This document shows, piece by piece, positions 7,585-17,650 of a stretch of DNA of 64,000 nucleotides. Where the stretch lies: assembly GCF_006539565.1 (NCBI RefSeq), contig NZ_BJNG01000040.1:1-64000 (forward strand), read 5' to 3'. This DNA comes from Pseudonocardia hydrocarbonoxydans. GTDB lineage: Bacteria; Actinomycetota; Actinomycetes; Mycobacteriales; Pseudonocardiaceae. The first letter of the stretch is position 1. Every line of letters starts with the position of its first letter. The notes under the pieces are model-generated. The model ran no database searches and was not told where the DNA came from. It saw nothing but the letters and a program-made list of their open reading frames with translations. Both the position numbers and the translations under genes were made by a program.

Positions 7585-8339
7585 TCCTCGGTGGCCTTCT
7601 CCCGGGGCTGGGAGAAGATCGTCTTGGTCTCGTCCATCTCCACCAGCTTGCCCGGCTTGCCGGTGCCCTCGATGTTGAAGAACCCGGTGTAGTCGCTCAC
7701 CCGCGCGGCCTGCTGCATGTTGTGGGTGACGATGACGATCGTGTACTCGGTCTTCAGCTCGTTGATCAGGTCCTCGATCGCGAGCGTGGAGATCGGGTCG
7801 AGCGCGGAGCACGGCTCGTCCATCAGCAGGACGTCGGGCTGCACGGCGATGGCCCGGGCGATGCATAGGCGCTGCTGCTGGCCGCCGGAGAGCCCGGCGC
7901 CGGGCTTGTCGAGTCGGTCCTTGACCTCGTTCCACAGGTTGGCCCCGCGCAGCGAACGCTCCACGAGCTCGTCGGTGACCGTCTTGCTGGCCTTCCTGCT
8001 GTTCAGCTTGTAGCCCGCGACCACGTTGTCGTAGATCGACATCGTGGGGAACGGGTTGGGCCGCTGGAACACCATGCCGACCTGACGACGCACGCTCACC
8101 GGGTCGGTCCCCGGCGCGTAGAGGTCGTTGCCGTTGAGCGTCAGCGAGCCCTCGACGTACGCCCCCGGGATCACCTCGTGCATGCGGTTGATCGAGCGCA
8201 GGAAGGTCGACTTCCCGCAGCCGGACGGGCCGATCAGCGCGGTCACCTGCGCCGGCCGGATGGACATGGTGACGCCCTCGACCGCGCGGAAGGCGCCGTA
8301 GTAGATGTTGAGGTCGCGGACCTCGATGCTCTTGGCCAC
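7560..8339 (-). CDS. pstB: Phosphate ABC transporter ATP-binding protein PstB
   Basis: Cytoplasmic ATPase of the high-affinity phosphate importer. 259 residues from GTG 8339, matching the family length near 258. Walker [10 protein letters not shown], signature [14 protein letters not shown], Walker [14 protein letters not shown] and the H-loop [14 protein letters not shown] are all present. Last gene of pstS-pstC-pstA-pstB; its 3' end overlaps the convergent arsC2 by 25 bp. Confidence 0.97.
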   Translation of the reverse strand: MAKSIEVRDLNIYYGAFRAVEGVTMSIRPAQVTALIGPSGCGKSTFLRSINRMHEVIPGAYVEGSLTLNGNDLYAPGTDPVSVRRQVGMVFQRPNPFPTMSIYDNVVAGYKLNSRKASKTVTDELVERSLRGANLWNEVKDRLDKPGAGLSGGQQQRLCIARAIAVQPDVLLMDEPCSALDPISTLAIEDLINELKTEYTIVIVTHNMQQAARVSDYTGFFNIEGTGKPGKLVEMDETKTIFSQPREKATEDYVSGRFG

Positions 8340-8347
8340 GGTGGGTC

Positions 8348-9433
8348 CTATCGGATCTTCGGCGAGAACAGGTACGAGATGAGGCGGGCGAGCAGGCTGA
8401 GCGCCATCACGATGAGCATCAGCACCAGCGCCGCGGCCCAGGCCCGGTCGATCGAGGGCGCGGGCGAGGCACCCGGCGCGACGTAGGAGTAGTAGGAGAA
8501 GACCGGCAGCGACGACATGCGGCCCTCGAACGGGTTGAAGTTCACCCCGGTGACGGCTCCGAGGGTGATGAGCAGCGGCGCCGTCTCCCCGATGACCCGG
8601 GCGACCGCCAGCGTGATGCCGGTGGCGATGCCGGCCACCGAGGTGCGCAGGACGACCTTGACGATGGTGCGCCACTTGGAGACGCCCAGCGCGTAGGAGG
8701 CCTCGCGCAGCTCGTTGGGCACGATCTTGAGCATCTCCTCGACCGACCGGACCACGACGGGGATCATCAGCACGGTCAGCGCGACCGCACCCATGATGCC
8801 CAGCCGGATGCCCGGGCCGAAGAAGAGCTGGAACAGCGCCACGGCGAACAGCCCGGCCACGATCGACGGGATCCCGGTCATGACGTCGACCAGGAACGTG
8901 ATGGACCTGGCCAGCCGGCCCTTGCCGTACTCGACCAGGTAGACCGCGGTCATGATGCCGATCGGGACGGAGATCAGCGCGGCGAGCCCGGTGACGATCA
9001 GCGTGCCCATGATCGCGTGATAGGCGCCGCCGCCCTCACCGACGACCCCGAGCATCGAGTTGGTGAAGAACGCCGCGTCCATCCGTGCCGCGCCGCGGGA
9101 GACCACCGTGTACAGCAGCGAGACCAGCGGGATCATCGCGATGACGAACGCGGTCGCGACGACCGCGGTGACCATGCGGTCGGTCGCGGCCCGGCGCCCC
9201 TCCACCAGCCGGGACCAGAGGCAGATGCCGAGGATGTTCGCGGCCAGCCCGCCGATGACGACCAGTGCCGGGCTCACGCCCACGAACAGCAGCAGGACCG
9301 CGACGGAGGCGACCGCCCCGACGACGAGCCAGGGCGCCCGCGGCGGGAGCTTGCCGGGGCTCGGCGACGACGTGGCGGGGCCGACCTCCCCCGCGCCGAC
9401 GGTGCCCGCGGGCTTGGATGTCGACGTGGTCAT
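8348..9433 (-). CDS. pstA: Phosphate ABC transporter permease PstA
   Basis: One of the two membrane channel subunits of Pst. 361 residues, longer than the ~290 typical, because of an N-terminal Pro/Ser-rich tail and an extra pair of TM segments ([20 protein letters not shown]). The EAA loop typical of permeases ([29 protein letters not shown], read as [11 protein letters not shown]) contacts PstB. Start ATG overlaps the pstC stop (TGATG), so translation is coupled. Confidence 0.95.
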   Translation of the reverse strand: MTTSTSKPAGTVGAGEVGPATSSPSPGKLPPRAPWLVVGAVASVAVLLLFVGVSPALVVIGGLAANILGICLWSRLVEGRRAATDRMVTAVVATAFVIAMIPLVSLLYTVVSRGAARMDAAFFTNSMLGVVGEGGGAYHAIMGTLIVTGLAALISVPIGIMTAVYLVEYGKGRLARSITFLVDVMTGIPSIVAGLFAVALFQLFFGPGIRLGIMGAVALTVLMIPVVVRSVEEMLKIVPNELREASYALGVSKWRTIVKVVLRTSVAGIATGITLAVARVIGETAPLLITLGAVTGVNFNPFEGRMSSLPVFSYYSYVAPGASPAPSIDRAWAAALVLMLIVMALSLLARLISYLFSPKIR

Positions 9434-10398
9434 CAGTTCGCTCCCGAGAACTCGCTGCGACGGTTGATGATGTACCGGGCGAAGGCGTTCACCAGGAACG
9501 TCACCAGGAACAGCACCAGGCCCGAGGCGATCAGGGCGTTGATCGCCAGGCCGCTGGACTCCGGGAAGTCGAGCGCGATGTTGGCGGCGATGGTCAGCGA
9601 GTTCTGCCCGCTGATCAGGTTGAAGGTGATGATCCCGAGCCCGGACAGGATCAGGGCGACGGCGATGGTCTCGCCCAGCGCCCGGCCCAGGCCGAGCATC
9701 GCGCCGCTGATGATGCCGGAGCGGCCGAACGGCAGCACCGCCATCCTGATCATCTCCCAGCGGGTGGCGCCGAGGGCGAGTGCCGCCTCCTCGTGCAGGC
9801 GCGGGGTCTGCAGGAAGACCTCACGGCTGACCGCGCTGATGATCGGCAGGATCATGACCGCCAGCACGAGGCCGGCGACGAGCATCGTCCGCCCGGTGGT
9901 CGACGCCGGGCCGGCGAACAGCGGGATGAAGCCGAGGTTGTCGGCCAGCCACCGGGCCGACGGCACGGTCGCCGGTGCCAGCACCGTGACCCCCCACAGC
10001 CCGTAGACCAGGCTGGGGATGGCGGCGAGAAGGTCCATCAGGTAGCCGAGGCCGGACGCGAGCCTGCGGGGCGCGAAGTGGCTGATGAACAGGGCCACCC
10101 CGACCGCGAAGGGGGTGGCGACGACCAGCGCGATCGTCGCGGCCAGGAGCGTCCCGAACAGCAACGGCCAGGCGAACGCGACGAAGCCCTGGCCGCCCGG
10201 TACGTCCTCCGCGGGGGCGACGATGGCGGGGAAACCCTCGGCCAGCAGGAAGGCCGCGACACCGGCCAGCATGAGCAGGATCAGGATGCCCGCTCCCGTG
10301 GCGAACCCGGCGAACACCCGGTCGCCGACCTGCCGCGACGGTCTGCCCCGGGTCGATGCGCCCGGCGGCGATGCCTGGGGCTCGGTGGAGATGCTCAC
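9433..10398 (-). CDS. pstC: Phosphate ABC transporter permease PstC
   Basis: Second membrane subunit of Pst. 321 residues with six main TM helices and the EAA-type loop (LHEEAALALGATRWEMIRMAVLPFG, e.g. EEAALALGATRW). Start GTG 10398 follows an AAAGGACG ribosome site. Separated from pstS by 119 bp holding a hairpin. Confidence 0.95.
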   Translation of the reverse strand: MSISTEPQASPPGASTRGRPSRQVGDRVFAGFATGAGILILLMLAGVAAFLLAEGFPAIVAPAEDVPGGQGFVAFAWPLLFGTLLAATIALVVATPFAVGVALFISHFAPRRLASGLGYLMDLLAAIPSLVYGLWGVTVLAPATVPSARWLADNLGFIPLFAGPASTTGRTMLVAGLVLAVMILPIISAVSREVFLQTPRLHEEAALALGATRWEMIRMAVLPFGRSGIISGAMLGLGRALGETIAVALILSGLGIITFNLISGQNSLTIAANIALDFPESSGLAINALIASGLVLFLVTFLVNAFARYIINRRSEFSGAN

Positions 10399-10454
10399 GT
10401 CGTCCTTTCACGGGCGGAGGTGGTGGGCGGCGCGACGCTGCGCCCGTGGACGAA

Positions 10455-10491
10455 CCCGGGGGCCGCCATCTCATGATGACGGCCGCCCGGG
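10455..10491 (-). terminator. Hairpin between pstS and pstC (attenuator/partial terminator)
   Basis: CCCGGG-GGCCG-CCATC pairs with GATGA-CGGCC-GCCCGGG around TCAT, with small bulges. Lying just after the pstS stop, it could stop most transcripts so that PstS is made in excess over the permease genes. No U-tract follows. Confidence 0.5.
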
Positions 10492-10517
10492 CGCGCTGGC
10501 TAGGGAACGAAGGTCAC

Positions 10518-11633
10518 TCAGGCCCCACCGGTGATCGAGTCGATCGCGGTCTGGAACTGCTGGCGGCTCTCGTCGGAGATCGGGGCGGAACCCGCGTTCT
10601 CCCCGGACGCCGCCTGGCCCTCCTCGCTGATCACGTAGGACAGGAAGGCCTTGACCAGCTCGGCCTTGTTCGGGTCGTCGTAGGTGCCGCAGGCCAGCTC
10701 GTAGGACACCAGGACGATCGGGTAGGCGCCGGACTCGGTGGTGTCCCGGGCGATGTCGATGGCGAAGCTGCCCTCGGGGCGGCCCTCCACCCGCGGCGAC
10801 GCGTCGACGACCGCCGCGGCGGCCTCCGGGGTGTACTCCACGAACTCGTCGCCCACGCCGACCGCGGCCACGCCCAGGTCACCGACCTGGCTGGCCTCGG
10901 CGTAGCCGATCGTGCCGTTGCCCGCGCCGATGGCCTGGACCACGCCGGCGTTCTGCGGGGCGGCCTCGCCCTGGACCTCGGCGGGCCAGTCGCCGCTGAC
11001 CTCGAAGGTCCAGGCCTCGGGAGCCGCGGCGGCCAGGTACTCCTGGAAGTTCTCGGTGGTGCCGGACTCGTCGGAGCGGTGCACGACGGTGATCGGCAGG
11101 TCGGGCAGCGTGACGCCCGGGTTGTCGGCCGCGATGGCCGGGTCGTTCCAGTTCGTGATCTGCTTGGCGAAGATGCCGCCGATCGTGGCCGGGCCGAGGT
11201 TCAGGCTGTCGACGCCCTCGAGGTTGAACGCGATCGCGATCGGCGAGATGTAGGCGGGGAGCTCGAGGACGTTGCCGCCACAGCGCTCGATGGTCCCGGG
11301 CAGCTCCTCCTCGTCGAGGTAGGCGTCCGACCCGCCGAAGTCGGTGGCGCCGGCCTCGAACTGCTCGCGCCCGCCACCGGAGCCCACCGGGTCGTAGGTC
11401 ACCTGCACGCCCGGGTTGGCCACGTTGAAGCCGGCCACCCACGCCTCCATCGCGGAGGCCTGCGCGCTGGCGCCGGCACCGGCGAGGGTGCCGGAGAGCG
11501 CGGATCCGCCGTCGCCGCCTGCGGGCGCACCGGACTCGTTGGCCGCGCCGCAGCCGGCGAGCAGCAGGGCGCCACTGGTGGCCAGGCCGACCGCGGCGAT
11601 TCGGGCACGTGCGCTGTGCCGCAGTGTCTTCAC
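10518..11633 (-). CDS. pstS: Periplasmic/lipoprotein phosphate-binding protein PstS
   Basis: Captures inorganic phosphate outside the membrane for PstCAB. 371 residues from GTG 11633, chosen because GGAGG lies 9 bp upstream. A lipoprotein signal peptide ends in LLAGC with Cys28 as the lipid anchor. Phosphate-binding signatures include GAGASAQASAM, DPVGSGGGREQF, FGGSDAYL and HRSDESGTTENFQEYL. First gene of the pst operon, preceded by a PHO-like box. Confidence 0.96.
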   Translation of the reverse strand: MKTLRHSARARIAAVGLATSGALLLAGCGAANESGAPAGGDGGSALSGTLAGAGASAQASAMEAWVAGFNVANPGVQVTYDPVGSGGGREQFEAGATDFGGSDAYLDEEELPGTIERCGGNVLELPAYISPIAIAFNLEGVDSLNLGPATIGGIFAKQITNWNDPAIAADNPGVTLPDLPITVVHRSDESGTTENFQEYLAAAAPEAWTFEVSGDWPAEVQGEAAPQNAGVVQAIGAGNGTIGYAEASQVGDLGVAAVGVGDEFVEYTPEAAAAVVDASPRVEGRPEGSFAIDIARDTTESGAYPIVLVSYELACGTYDDPNKAELVKAFLSYVISEEGQAASGENAGSAPISDESRQQFQTAIDSITGGA

Positions 11634-11730
11634 GTGAGGTTCCTCCGTCGTCGGACCGGGAAGGTCGTTGCGGCCTCGGGGTGGCCGCTCGCCGCGGACG
11701 GTAGGTAGCGACGGTGGACGCACCCCCCCG

Positions 11731-11752
11731 ATCAGGTAAACGAGGGATGAAC
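11731..11752 (-). promoter_or_regulatory. PHO-like box upstream of pstS
   Basis: Read on the minus strand: GTTCATCCCTC (11742-11752) followed directly by GTTTACCTGAT (11731-11741), two contiguous 11-mers of the PhoP direct-repeat type, about 100 bp before the pstS start. A GTTCACGG sequence further upstream could be another unit. Fits phosphate-starvation control. Confidence 0.65.
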
Positions 11753-11864
11753 ACATCACCGAAGGTGAGCCATCACACCCGATCGGTCGTAGCCGTGACC
11801 CCTCCGTGACCAGCGGGTTCCGTATCGCCGTGAACGTTGCGCCGGGATGAACCGGACGTGGACC

Positions 11865-12752
11865 TCAGCCGACGGTCGCCGCGGCGCGGGTGAAGAGGAC
11901 GTCGCTGTGGCGCACCTCGAAGCCCAGCTTGCGGTACACCCGCACCGCCGCCTCGTTGTCGGACTCGACGTAGAGCAGGACCCGGCGCAGCCCCCGGGCG
12001 TGCAGGTGCCGCAGGCCCGCGATCGTCAGCGCGGCGCCGAGCCCGGTGCCCTGCGCCGACGGGTCGACGCCCAGCACGTAGACCTCGCCGATGCGCTCGG
12101 GCTCGGTGTGCACCTTGGTCCAGTGGAAGCCGCGCAGCCGGTCGGCGGCGTCGACGGCGAGCAGGAAGCCCTCGGCGTCGAACCAGGGCTCGGCCTCCCG
12201 CGCCCGCACCTGCTCGACACCCCAGCCGCCCTGCTCGGGGTGCCAGTCGAAGGCCGCGTTGTTGACGCGCAGGAACTCGTCCTCGTCGGCGCCGACGACG
12301 AACGGCCGCAGCGTCACCCCGTCCGGCAGGGCGACGGCGGCCGGGGCGTCGGGCATGTCCAGGTACATCTGCCAGAGCTCGCGGGAGCGCACGAAGCCCA
12401 GCCGCCCGGCCAGCGCGACGGCGCCGGGGTGCTCGCCGTGCGCCCACACCCGCAGCGCGGCGTCGCCGGCGCGTTCCACCATCGCGCGCGCGATGCGGGT
12501 ACCCAGCCCGGCGCGGCGGTGCCCGGGGTGCACGACCAGTTCGCCGCCGCCCTCGGGGTCGAGGTGGGCGAAGCCGACGAGGTCGGGCCCGGAGCAGGCG
12601 AACAGGTGCGCGGCACCGGGGCTGCGCAGCGCCAGCAGCACCTCGTCGGACAGCGGGGCGCTCCCGTCGGCGGCCGCGGCCGCCGAGGCCAGCGCGCGGA
12701 CCACCGCGACGCCGTCGTCGTCGAGCCCGGCCCGCCACTGCAGTTCGATCAC
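11865..12752 (-). CDS. mshD: Mycothiol synthase MshD (mycothiol acetyltransferase)
   Basis: Last step of mycothiol synthesis: acetylates Cys-GlcN-Ins with acetyl-CoA. 295 residues made of two GNAT domains; the second carries the acetyl-CoA loop (VYVLGVDPSAQGTGLGAALT) and YVESDNEAAVRVYRKLGF. Start GTG 12752. The order pst-mshD-glnR matches M. tuberculosis phoT-mshD-Rv0818. Mycothiol would also serve the arsenate transferase 4 kb away. Confidence 0.93.
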   Translation of the reverse strand: MIELQWRAGLDDDGVAVVRALASAAAAADGSAPLSDEVLLALRSPGAAHLFACSGPDLVGFAHLDPEGGGELVVHPGHRRAGLGTRIARAMVERAGDAALRVWAHGEHPGAVALAGRLGFVRSRELWQMYLDMPDAPAAVALPDGVTLRPFVVGADEDEFLRVNNAAFDWHPEQGGWGVEQVRAREAEPWFDAEGFLLAVDAADRLRGFHWTKVHTEPERIGEVYVLGVDPSAQGTGLGAALTIAGLRHLHARGLRRVLLYVESDNEAAVRVYRKLGFEVRHSDVLFTRAAATVG

Positions 12753-12762
12753 ACGGGCGAGC

Positions 12763-13506
12763 CTACGCGCGGAAGGAGAACCGCTCGTCGGACTCGGCGT
12801 CCTCGTCGTCGGCCTCCAGCGCGGGCGCGCCCAGCGAGCCGCGGCCGGGGCGCACGAACTTGTAGCCGACGTTGCGGACAGTGCCGATCATCTGCTCGTG
12901 CTCGGTGCCGAGCTTGGCGCGCAGCCGCCGGACGTGGACGTCGACGGTGCGGGTGCCGCCGAAGAAGTCGTAGCCCCAGACCTCCTGCAGCAGCTGCGCG
13001 CGGGTGAACACCCGGCCCGCGTGCTGCGCCAGGTACTTGAGCAGCTCGAACTCCTTGTAGGTGAGCTCGAGCAGCCGCCCCCGCAGGCGCGCCGCGTAGG
13101 TGGCCTCGTCGATCACCAGCTCGCCGAGCACCAGCGCGCCGCTCCCGGCGCCGCTGTCGGCCCCGGGCCGGGCCTTGAGCAGGCGCAGCCGGGCGTCGAC
13201 CTCCGCCGGGCCCGCGCCGGGCAGCAGGATCTCGTCGACGACCCACTCCCCCGACACCGCGACCAGCCCGCCCTCGGTGAGCACCGCGACGACCGGGACG
13301 TCGGTGCCGGTGCTCCCGAGCAGCCGGCACAGGCTGCGTGCGGCGACCAGGTCGGTGCGCGCGTCGACGAGGACGGCGTCGTGCGGGCCCGCGTCGAGCA
13401 GCGCCGCCACCTCCGGAGCCGCGGTACGGACCCCGTGCGGCAGCAGCGTCAGCGCCGGCAGTACCGATCCCGGGTCGGGGTCGGCCGTCAGCAGAAGGAG
13501 CTCCAT
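12763..13506 (-). CDS. glnR: GlnR-type OmpR-family transcriptional regulator
   Basis: Orphan response regulator controlling nitrogen metabolism genes in actinobacteria. 247 residues from ATG 13506, which follows GGGAGGAACCAG; longer open frame upstream is not used. N-terminal receiver-like domain ([30 protein letters not shown]) and C-terminal winged helix nearly identical to GlnR ([40 protein letters not shown]). An acidic tail follows. As in GlnR, the receiver is atypical. Sits 10 bp upstream of mshD in the same direction. Confidence 0.92.
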   Translation of the reverse strand: MELLLLTADPDPGSVLPALTLLPHGVRTAAPEVAALLDAGPHDAVLVDARTDLVAARSLCRLLGSTGTDVPVVAVLTEGGLVAVSGEWVVDEILLPGAGPAEVDARLRLLKARPGADSGAGSGALVLGELVIDEATYAARLRGRLLELTYKEFELLKYLAQHAGRVFTRAQLLQEVWGYDFFGGTRTVDVHVRRLRAKLGTEHEQMIGTVRNVGYKFVRPGRGSLGAPALEADDEDAESDERFSFRA

Positions 13507-13752
13507 CTGGTTCCTCCCAATCGGGGCGGGGCACGGCCCCTCCTGGAGAAACGGCGGGCGACGCTGACGCACCGTGTTCACTTCCGCGTGACCCGTGAGT
13601 GACCTCACGCGGATCGACGAAGAATAGCCCGCTACGCACCGGTACCCCTAGCGGCGCGGTGCAGCTCACGGCGTCGGGGCCGCCCGGACGACGGGCCCGC
13701 GGCCGCCCGCTCTACGGTCTCCGGATACCGCTGGACGTCATCGGAGGGTCGG

Positions 13753-14541
13753 ATGAAGCGCCTGATCGTCGGGCTGATCGTGCTCGTGGGCGTGCTCGTG
13801 GGCGTCGACTTCGGGGCCGCCGCCCTGGCCGAGTCCGCCGTCTCCCGGCAGATGCGCGAGCAGATCGGCCTGCCCGACGACCCGGACGTCCGGATCAACG
13901 GCTTCCCGTTCGTCACCCAGGCGCTGGCCGGCCGGTACTCCAGCATCGACGTCGCCGCCGACCGGCTGCAGGTCGGCATGCTGCAGGAGGTGGAGGTCGT
14001 CGCGCAGCTGCGCGACGTGCAGGCCCCGCTCTCGGAGGTGCTCGGGTCGGGTCCGAAGTCGCTGCGCGCCGCCGAGGCCGACGGCACCGTCCGGGTCGGC
14101 GCCGACGATCTCGAGCGGCTGCTCGGTGACGTCGACCGGCTGCGCATCGAGTCGCTCGACGCCGAGGCGCTCGAGCAGGCCGTCGAGGACGGGGCCGACC
14201 CCGCGCTGGCCGACGCCGACCCCGACACCGTCGCCCGGCTCGTCGGCACCACCGCGGCGCTGGGCGAGGAGACCGAGGTGACCGCGATCGTCGCACTGGA
14301 GCTCACCGACGGCCTGGTGCGGATCGTGCCGCGCGACATCCGCCTGGGCGGACCCGACGCCCCGCCGCTGCCGGAGTCCACGCAGAGCGCCCTGCGCGAC
14401 CGGTTCACCGTCGACGTCGACCCCGGTTCGCTCCCGCTGCAGGTCACGCCCACCGAGCTGCGGGCCGTCGACGGCGTGCTGGAGATCAGCGGCAGCACCA
14501 CCGACCTCGTGCTGGGCGCCGCCGCGACGACGTCGGGCTGA
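13753..14541 (+). CDS. LmeA-like DUF2993 phospholipid-binding secreted protein
   Basis: 262 residues with an N-terminal membrane/signal segment (LIVGLIVLVGVLVGVDFGAAALAE) followed by a DUF2993 domain of repeated beta-rich units (VRINGFPFVTQALAGRYSSIDV). The M. tuberculosis neighbour Rv0817c (LmeA, lipomannan elongation) has the same setting next to the GlnR gene. ATG 13753 follows CGGAGGG. Binding lipid in the periplasm is inferred from the family. Confidence 0.85.
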   Translation: MKRLIVGLIVLVGVLVGVDFGAAALAESAVSRQMREQIGLPDDPDVRINGFPFVTQALAGRYSSIDVAADRLQVGMLQEVEVVAQLRDVQAPLSEVLGSGPKSLRAAEADGTVRVGADDLERLLGDVDRLRIESLDAEALEQAVEDGADPALADADPDTVARLVGTTAALGEETEVTAIVALELTDGLVRIVPRDIRLGGPDAPPLPESTQSALRDRFTVDVDPGSLPLQVTPTELRAVDGVLEISGSTTDLVLGAAATTSG

Positions 14542-14583
14542 GCGGCCCGGACTAAACCCGCTGCGCCCGGCGTTCGGCCCGAC

Positions 14584-15006
14584 GTGGACCCGATCGGACT
14601 ACTGGTGCTCGTCGCCGCGCTGCTGCTGGCCACGGCCGCCGGCCTGCTGCTGCGCCGCCGCGACGGCCGGATCCGCCGGGGCGCGGCCACCGGCGGCTGG
14701 GCGCTGGCCGGTGCCGCTCCCGGCGCGGAGGACCGGGTGCTGCTGCTGCAGCTGTCCTCGCCGGTCTGCACGCCGTGCCGGCGCACCGCCGAGCTCATCG
14801 ACGACCTGCGCGCGCGGCGGCCGGGCGTCGTCCACGCGGAGATCGACGTGGCGCAGCGCCCGGACGTCGCGCGCACCCTCGGCGTGCTCCGCACGCCCAC
14901 CGTCGTCGCCTTCGACCGGGCGGGGGCGGAGCTGCTGCGGCTGTCCGGGCTGCCCCGCCGGGCCGACCTCGACGCGGCGCTCGACCCGGTGCTCGGCCCA
15001 CGGTGA
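14584..15006 (+). CDS. Membrane-anchored thioredoxin-like protein (ThiX type)
   Basis: 140 residues: an N-terminal TM segment (LLVLVAALLLATAAGLLL), then a thioredoxin fold with active site CTPC (Cys62, Cys65) and the cis-Pro region RTPTVVAFDRAG. GTG start at 14584. Position between lmeA and the sulfurtransferase gene equals thiX (Rv0816c). Likely works on disulfides linked to sulfur transfer; the substrate is unknown. Confidence 0.85.
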   Translation: MDPIGLLVLVAALLLATAAGLLLRRRDGRIRRGAATGGWALAGAAPGAEDRVLLLQLSSPVCTPCRRTAELIDDLRARRPGVVHAEIDVAQRPDVARTLGVLRTPTVVAFDRAGAELLRLSGLPRRADLDAALDPVLGPR

Positions 15007-15061
15007 GGTGTGACGCCGTCCGCCTTTCGGGACGACGGTCCCGCACGGCGGGATCCTGCGT

Positions 15062-15067
15062 TACCCT
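15062..15067 (+). promoter_or_regulatory. -10 element for a leaderless transcript
   Basis: TACCCT fits the TANNNT -10 consensus and ends 7 bp before the GTG of the leader peptide, so the transcript would start at or next to that G. No ribosome site exists before the GTG. Confidence 0.55.
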
Positions 15068-15074
15068 CGGCGCT

Positions 15075-15149
15075 GTGAACTGGCCGCTGACCCGTCGCCG
15101 CGCAGTGGACCTGTGCCGCGTCGGCAGCTGCCTGTGTCGCGCCTCCTGA
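15075..15149 (+). CDS. Cysteine-containing leaderless leader peptide (attenuator of the downstream sulfur operon)
   Basis: 24-residue ORF, GTG start, ending ...VDLCRVGSCLCRAS with three cysteines in nine residues. It matches the actinobacterial putative-leader-peptide pattern (TRRRAVDLCRV). Mycobacteria use leaderless polycysteine small ORFs at the same operon as cysteine-responsive attenuators: slow decoding at Cys codons when cysteine is low permits expression downstream. It ends 43 bp before the DUF4395 gene, whose own start has a weak CAGGAG site. Function is inferred from this precedent. Confidence 0.8.
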   Translation: MNWPLTRRRAVDLCRVGSCLCRAS

Positions 15150-15192
15150 GCCTCCGCGTCCCCTCACCCCCGCTCGACTCAGGAGTACCCCC

Positions 15193-15638
15193 GTGTCCGT
15201 CTCGGACCCCCAGCTCGATCCGCGCGGTGTGCGCTTCGCCGCCGCGCTGACGACCGTCGTGCTGGCGATCGTGCTGCTCACCGGCAGCGGCTGGCTGCTC
15301 GCCGCGCAGGCCGTCGTGTTCGCGCTCGCCGCGTTCGCCGGGCCGCGCTTCGCGCCGTACCCGCTGCTGTTCCGCACGTTCGTCGCCCCGCGCCTGAGCC
15401 CGCCCACCGAGCGGGAGGACGCCGCACCCGTGCGGTTCTCCCAGCTCGTCGGGTTCGTGTTCGCGCTCGTCGGCACGATCGGCTACCTCACCGGGCTCGC
15501 CGCGCTCGGCGTGGTGGCCACGGCGTTCGCGCTCGTCGCCGCCTTCCTCAACGCCGCGTTCGGCTTCTGCCTCGGCTGCGAGATGTACGCCCTCATCCAC
15601 CGATTCCGCACCGACCGCACCACGCAGGGAGCATCAGC

Positions 15639-15642
<4 letters not shown>
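15193..15642 (+). CDS. DUF4395 integral membrane protein
   Basis: 149 residues, GTG start after CAGGAGTA. About four TM helices (FAAALTTVVLAIVLLTGSGW, LLAAQAVVFALAAFAG, LVGFVFALVGTIGYLTGLAAL, VVATAFALVAAFLNAAFG) and a conserved CLGCEMY cysteine motif near the end. It heads a sulfurtransferase operon, overlaps the next start by 4 bp, and is preceded by the cysteine-sensing leader. A role in sulfur/thiosulfate handling at the membrane is inferred from context only. Confidence 0.85.
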
Positions 15643-16477
<835 letters not shown>

Positions 16478-16478
<1 letters not shown>

Positions 16479-16777
16479 TGTGTGCCGCGCCTGACCAGTC
16501 CGTGTCGCTGCCCGCAGGCACCGACCTGTCCAAGGAGACCGTCCTCGCCGGGCGCGTCGTGGCCGGGGGCGAGCCCGTCGGCGGCGCGTTCGTGCGGCTG
16601 CTCGACGGCACCGGGGAGTTCACCGCCGAGGTGGTGGCGAGCGCGAGCGGCGACTTCCGCTTCTTCGCCGCCCCCGGCACCTGGACGCTGCGCGCCCTGA
16701 GCCGCAGCGGCAACGGCGAGTCCGTCCTCACCGCCGAGGCCCCCGGCCTGCACCAGACGCAGGTGTCGGTGGCGTAG
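16478..16777 (+). CDS. sseC: DUF1416 protein (SseC type)
   Basis: 99-residue protein with a beta-sandwich/carboxypeptidase-regulatory-like pattern (LAGRVVAGGEPVGGAFVRLLD, GDFRFFAAPGTWTLRAL). Its ATG overlaps the sulfurtransferase stop as TGATG. SseC proteins always accompany this rhodanese in actinobacteria; the molecular role is unknown. A strong hairpin follows 17 bp after the stop. Confidence 0.88.
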
Positions 16778-16793
16778 GCCCGGCTCGCACCTT

Positions 16794-16861
16794 CCCGAAA
16801 TGGCAGTAAAGCCACTGTGCCGCCGTCTCCTGGCGGCACAGTGGCTTTACTGCCGTTCGGG
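16794..16861 (+). terminator. Long hairpin ending the sulfur operon
   Basis: Arms 16794-16824 and 16832-16861 pair around a 7-base loop with one bulge, giving a stem of about 30 bp. No T-tract. The GTGGCTTTACTGCC segment resembles the hairpin at 3870-3926, so this may belong to a repeated terminator family of the genome. Confidence 0.75.
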
Positions 16862-16892
16862 GTCCGGGGCGCGGCAGGGCTAGGGTCGTCCT

Positions 16893-17021
16893 GTGCAGTG
16901 GTTCTTCACCGGCTTGTTGATCGCGGCCAGCGCGGGGACGGTGGCCTACACCGGCTACCTGCTCCGCAGGCTGTTCACCACCGAGACGACGGCCGAGCCG
17001 TCGACGGAGCCCGCGTCGTGA
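16893..17021 (+). CDS. Small single-TM protein (42 aa)
   Basis: GTG start; reads MQWFFTGLLIAASAGTVA then YTGYLLRRLFTT and a Glu/Pro/Thr tail. One TM helix with a positively charged flank. Its TGA overlaps the GTG of the next gene by 4 bp, and the -10-like TAGGGT at 16881-16886 places a leaderless start on the GTG. The coupling suggests it is real and co-expressed with the nitrobindin-like gene. Function unknown. Confidence 0.65.
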   Translation: MQWFFTGLLIAASAGTVAYTGYLLRRLFTTETTAEPSTEPAS

Positions 17022-17644
17022 GCGGGCCCGACGGCGAGCTGCCGGGCACCATCACCGGCCCGGCGAACGCCGCCCCCGACTCCCCGCGCCGCAACCGTCC
17101 GCGCTTCGAGGACCTCCCGGTCCCCGACGACACCGCCAACCTGCGCGAGGGCCCGGACCTGCACCAGCAGTGCCTGGGCCTGCTCCCGCTGATCGGGGTG
17201 TGGCGCGGGGCGGGCGAGGTCGTCTACCCCACGATCGACGGCCCCTTCGCCTACGGCCAGCAGCTCGTCTTCGCCCACGACGGCCGCCCGTTCCTGTCCT
17301 ACGAGGCGCGCGCCTGGCTGCTCGACGACGACGGCAAGGTCATCCGCCCGGCCGCGCGCGAGACCGGCTTCTGGCGGCCGCAGGACGGCGGCGAGCTGGA
17401 GGTGCTGATCACCCACGCCACCGGCATCGTCGAGGTGTTCTTCGGCCGCGCGCTCGACCTGCGCTCCTGGGAGATCCGGACCGACGCCGTCGTGCGCACC
17501 CCGACCGCACAGGACGTGCAGGCCTCCCACCGGCTCTACGGTCTCGTGGAGGGCGGCGACCTGGCCTACGTCGACGAGCGCGCCATGATGGGCCAGCCGC
17601 TGCAGCCGCACCTCTCGGCACGGCTGAGCCGCATCGCGGGCTGA
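17018..17644 (+). CDS. Nitrobindin-like heme/fatty-acid-binding beta-barrel protein
   Basis: 208 residues from GTG 17018, coupled to the small ORF before it. The barrel signature IGVWRGAGEVVYP (GxWxGxG type) and the C-terminal histidine/phenylalanine region (RSWEIRTDAVVRTPTA) match the Rv0813c family, actinobacterial nitrobindins that bind heme and may isomerise peroxynitrite. An open frame extends upstream to 16817 but runs through the hairpin, so it is not used. Ligand not determinable here. Confidence 0.85.
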   Translation: MSGPDGELPGTITGPANAAPDSPRRNRPRFEDLPVPDDTANLREGPDLHQQCLGLLPLIGVWRGAGEVVYPTIDGPFAYGQQLVFAHDGRPFLSYEARAWLLDDDGKVIRPAARETGFWRPQDGGELEVLITHATGIVEVFFGRALDLRSWEIRTDAVVRTPTAQDVQASHRLYGLVEGGDLAYVDERAMMGQPLQPHLSARLSRIAG

Positions 17645-17650
17645 ACGCCC

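Noticed and set aside
16817-17017. An upstream extension of the nitrobindin-like gene
   Set aside because: It would run through the terminator hairpin and overlap the small TM protein; GTG 17018 coupled to that ORF fits better.
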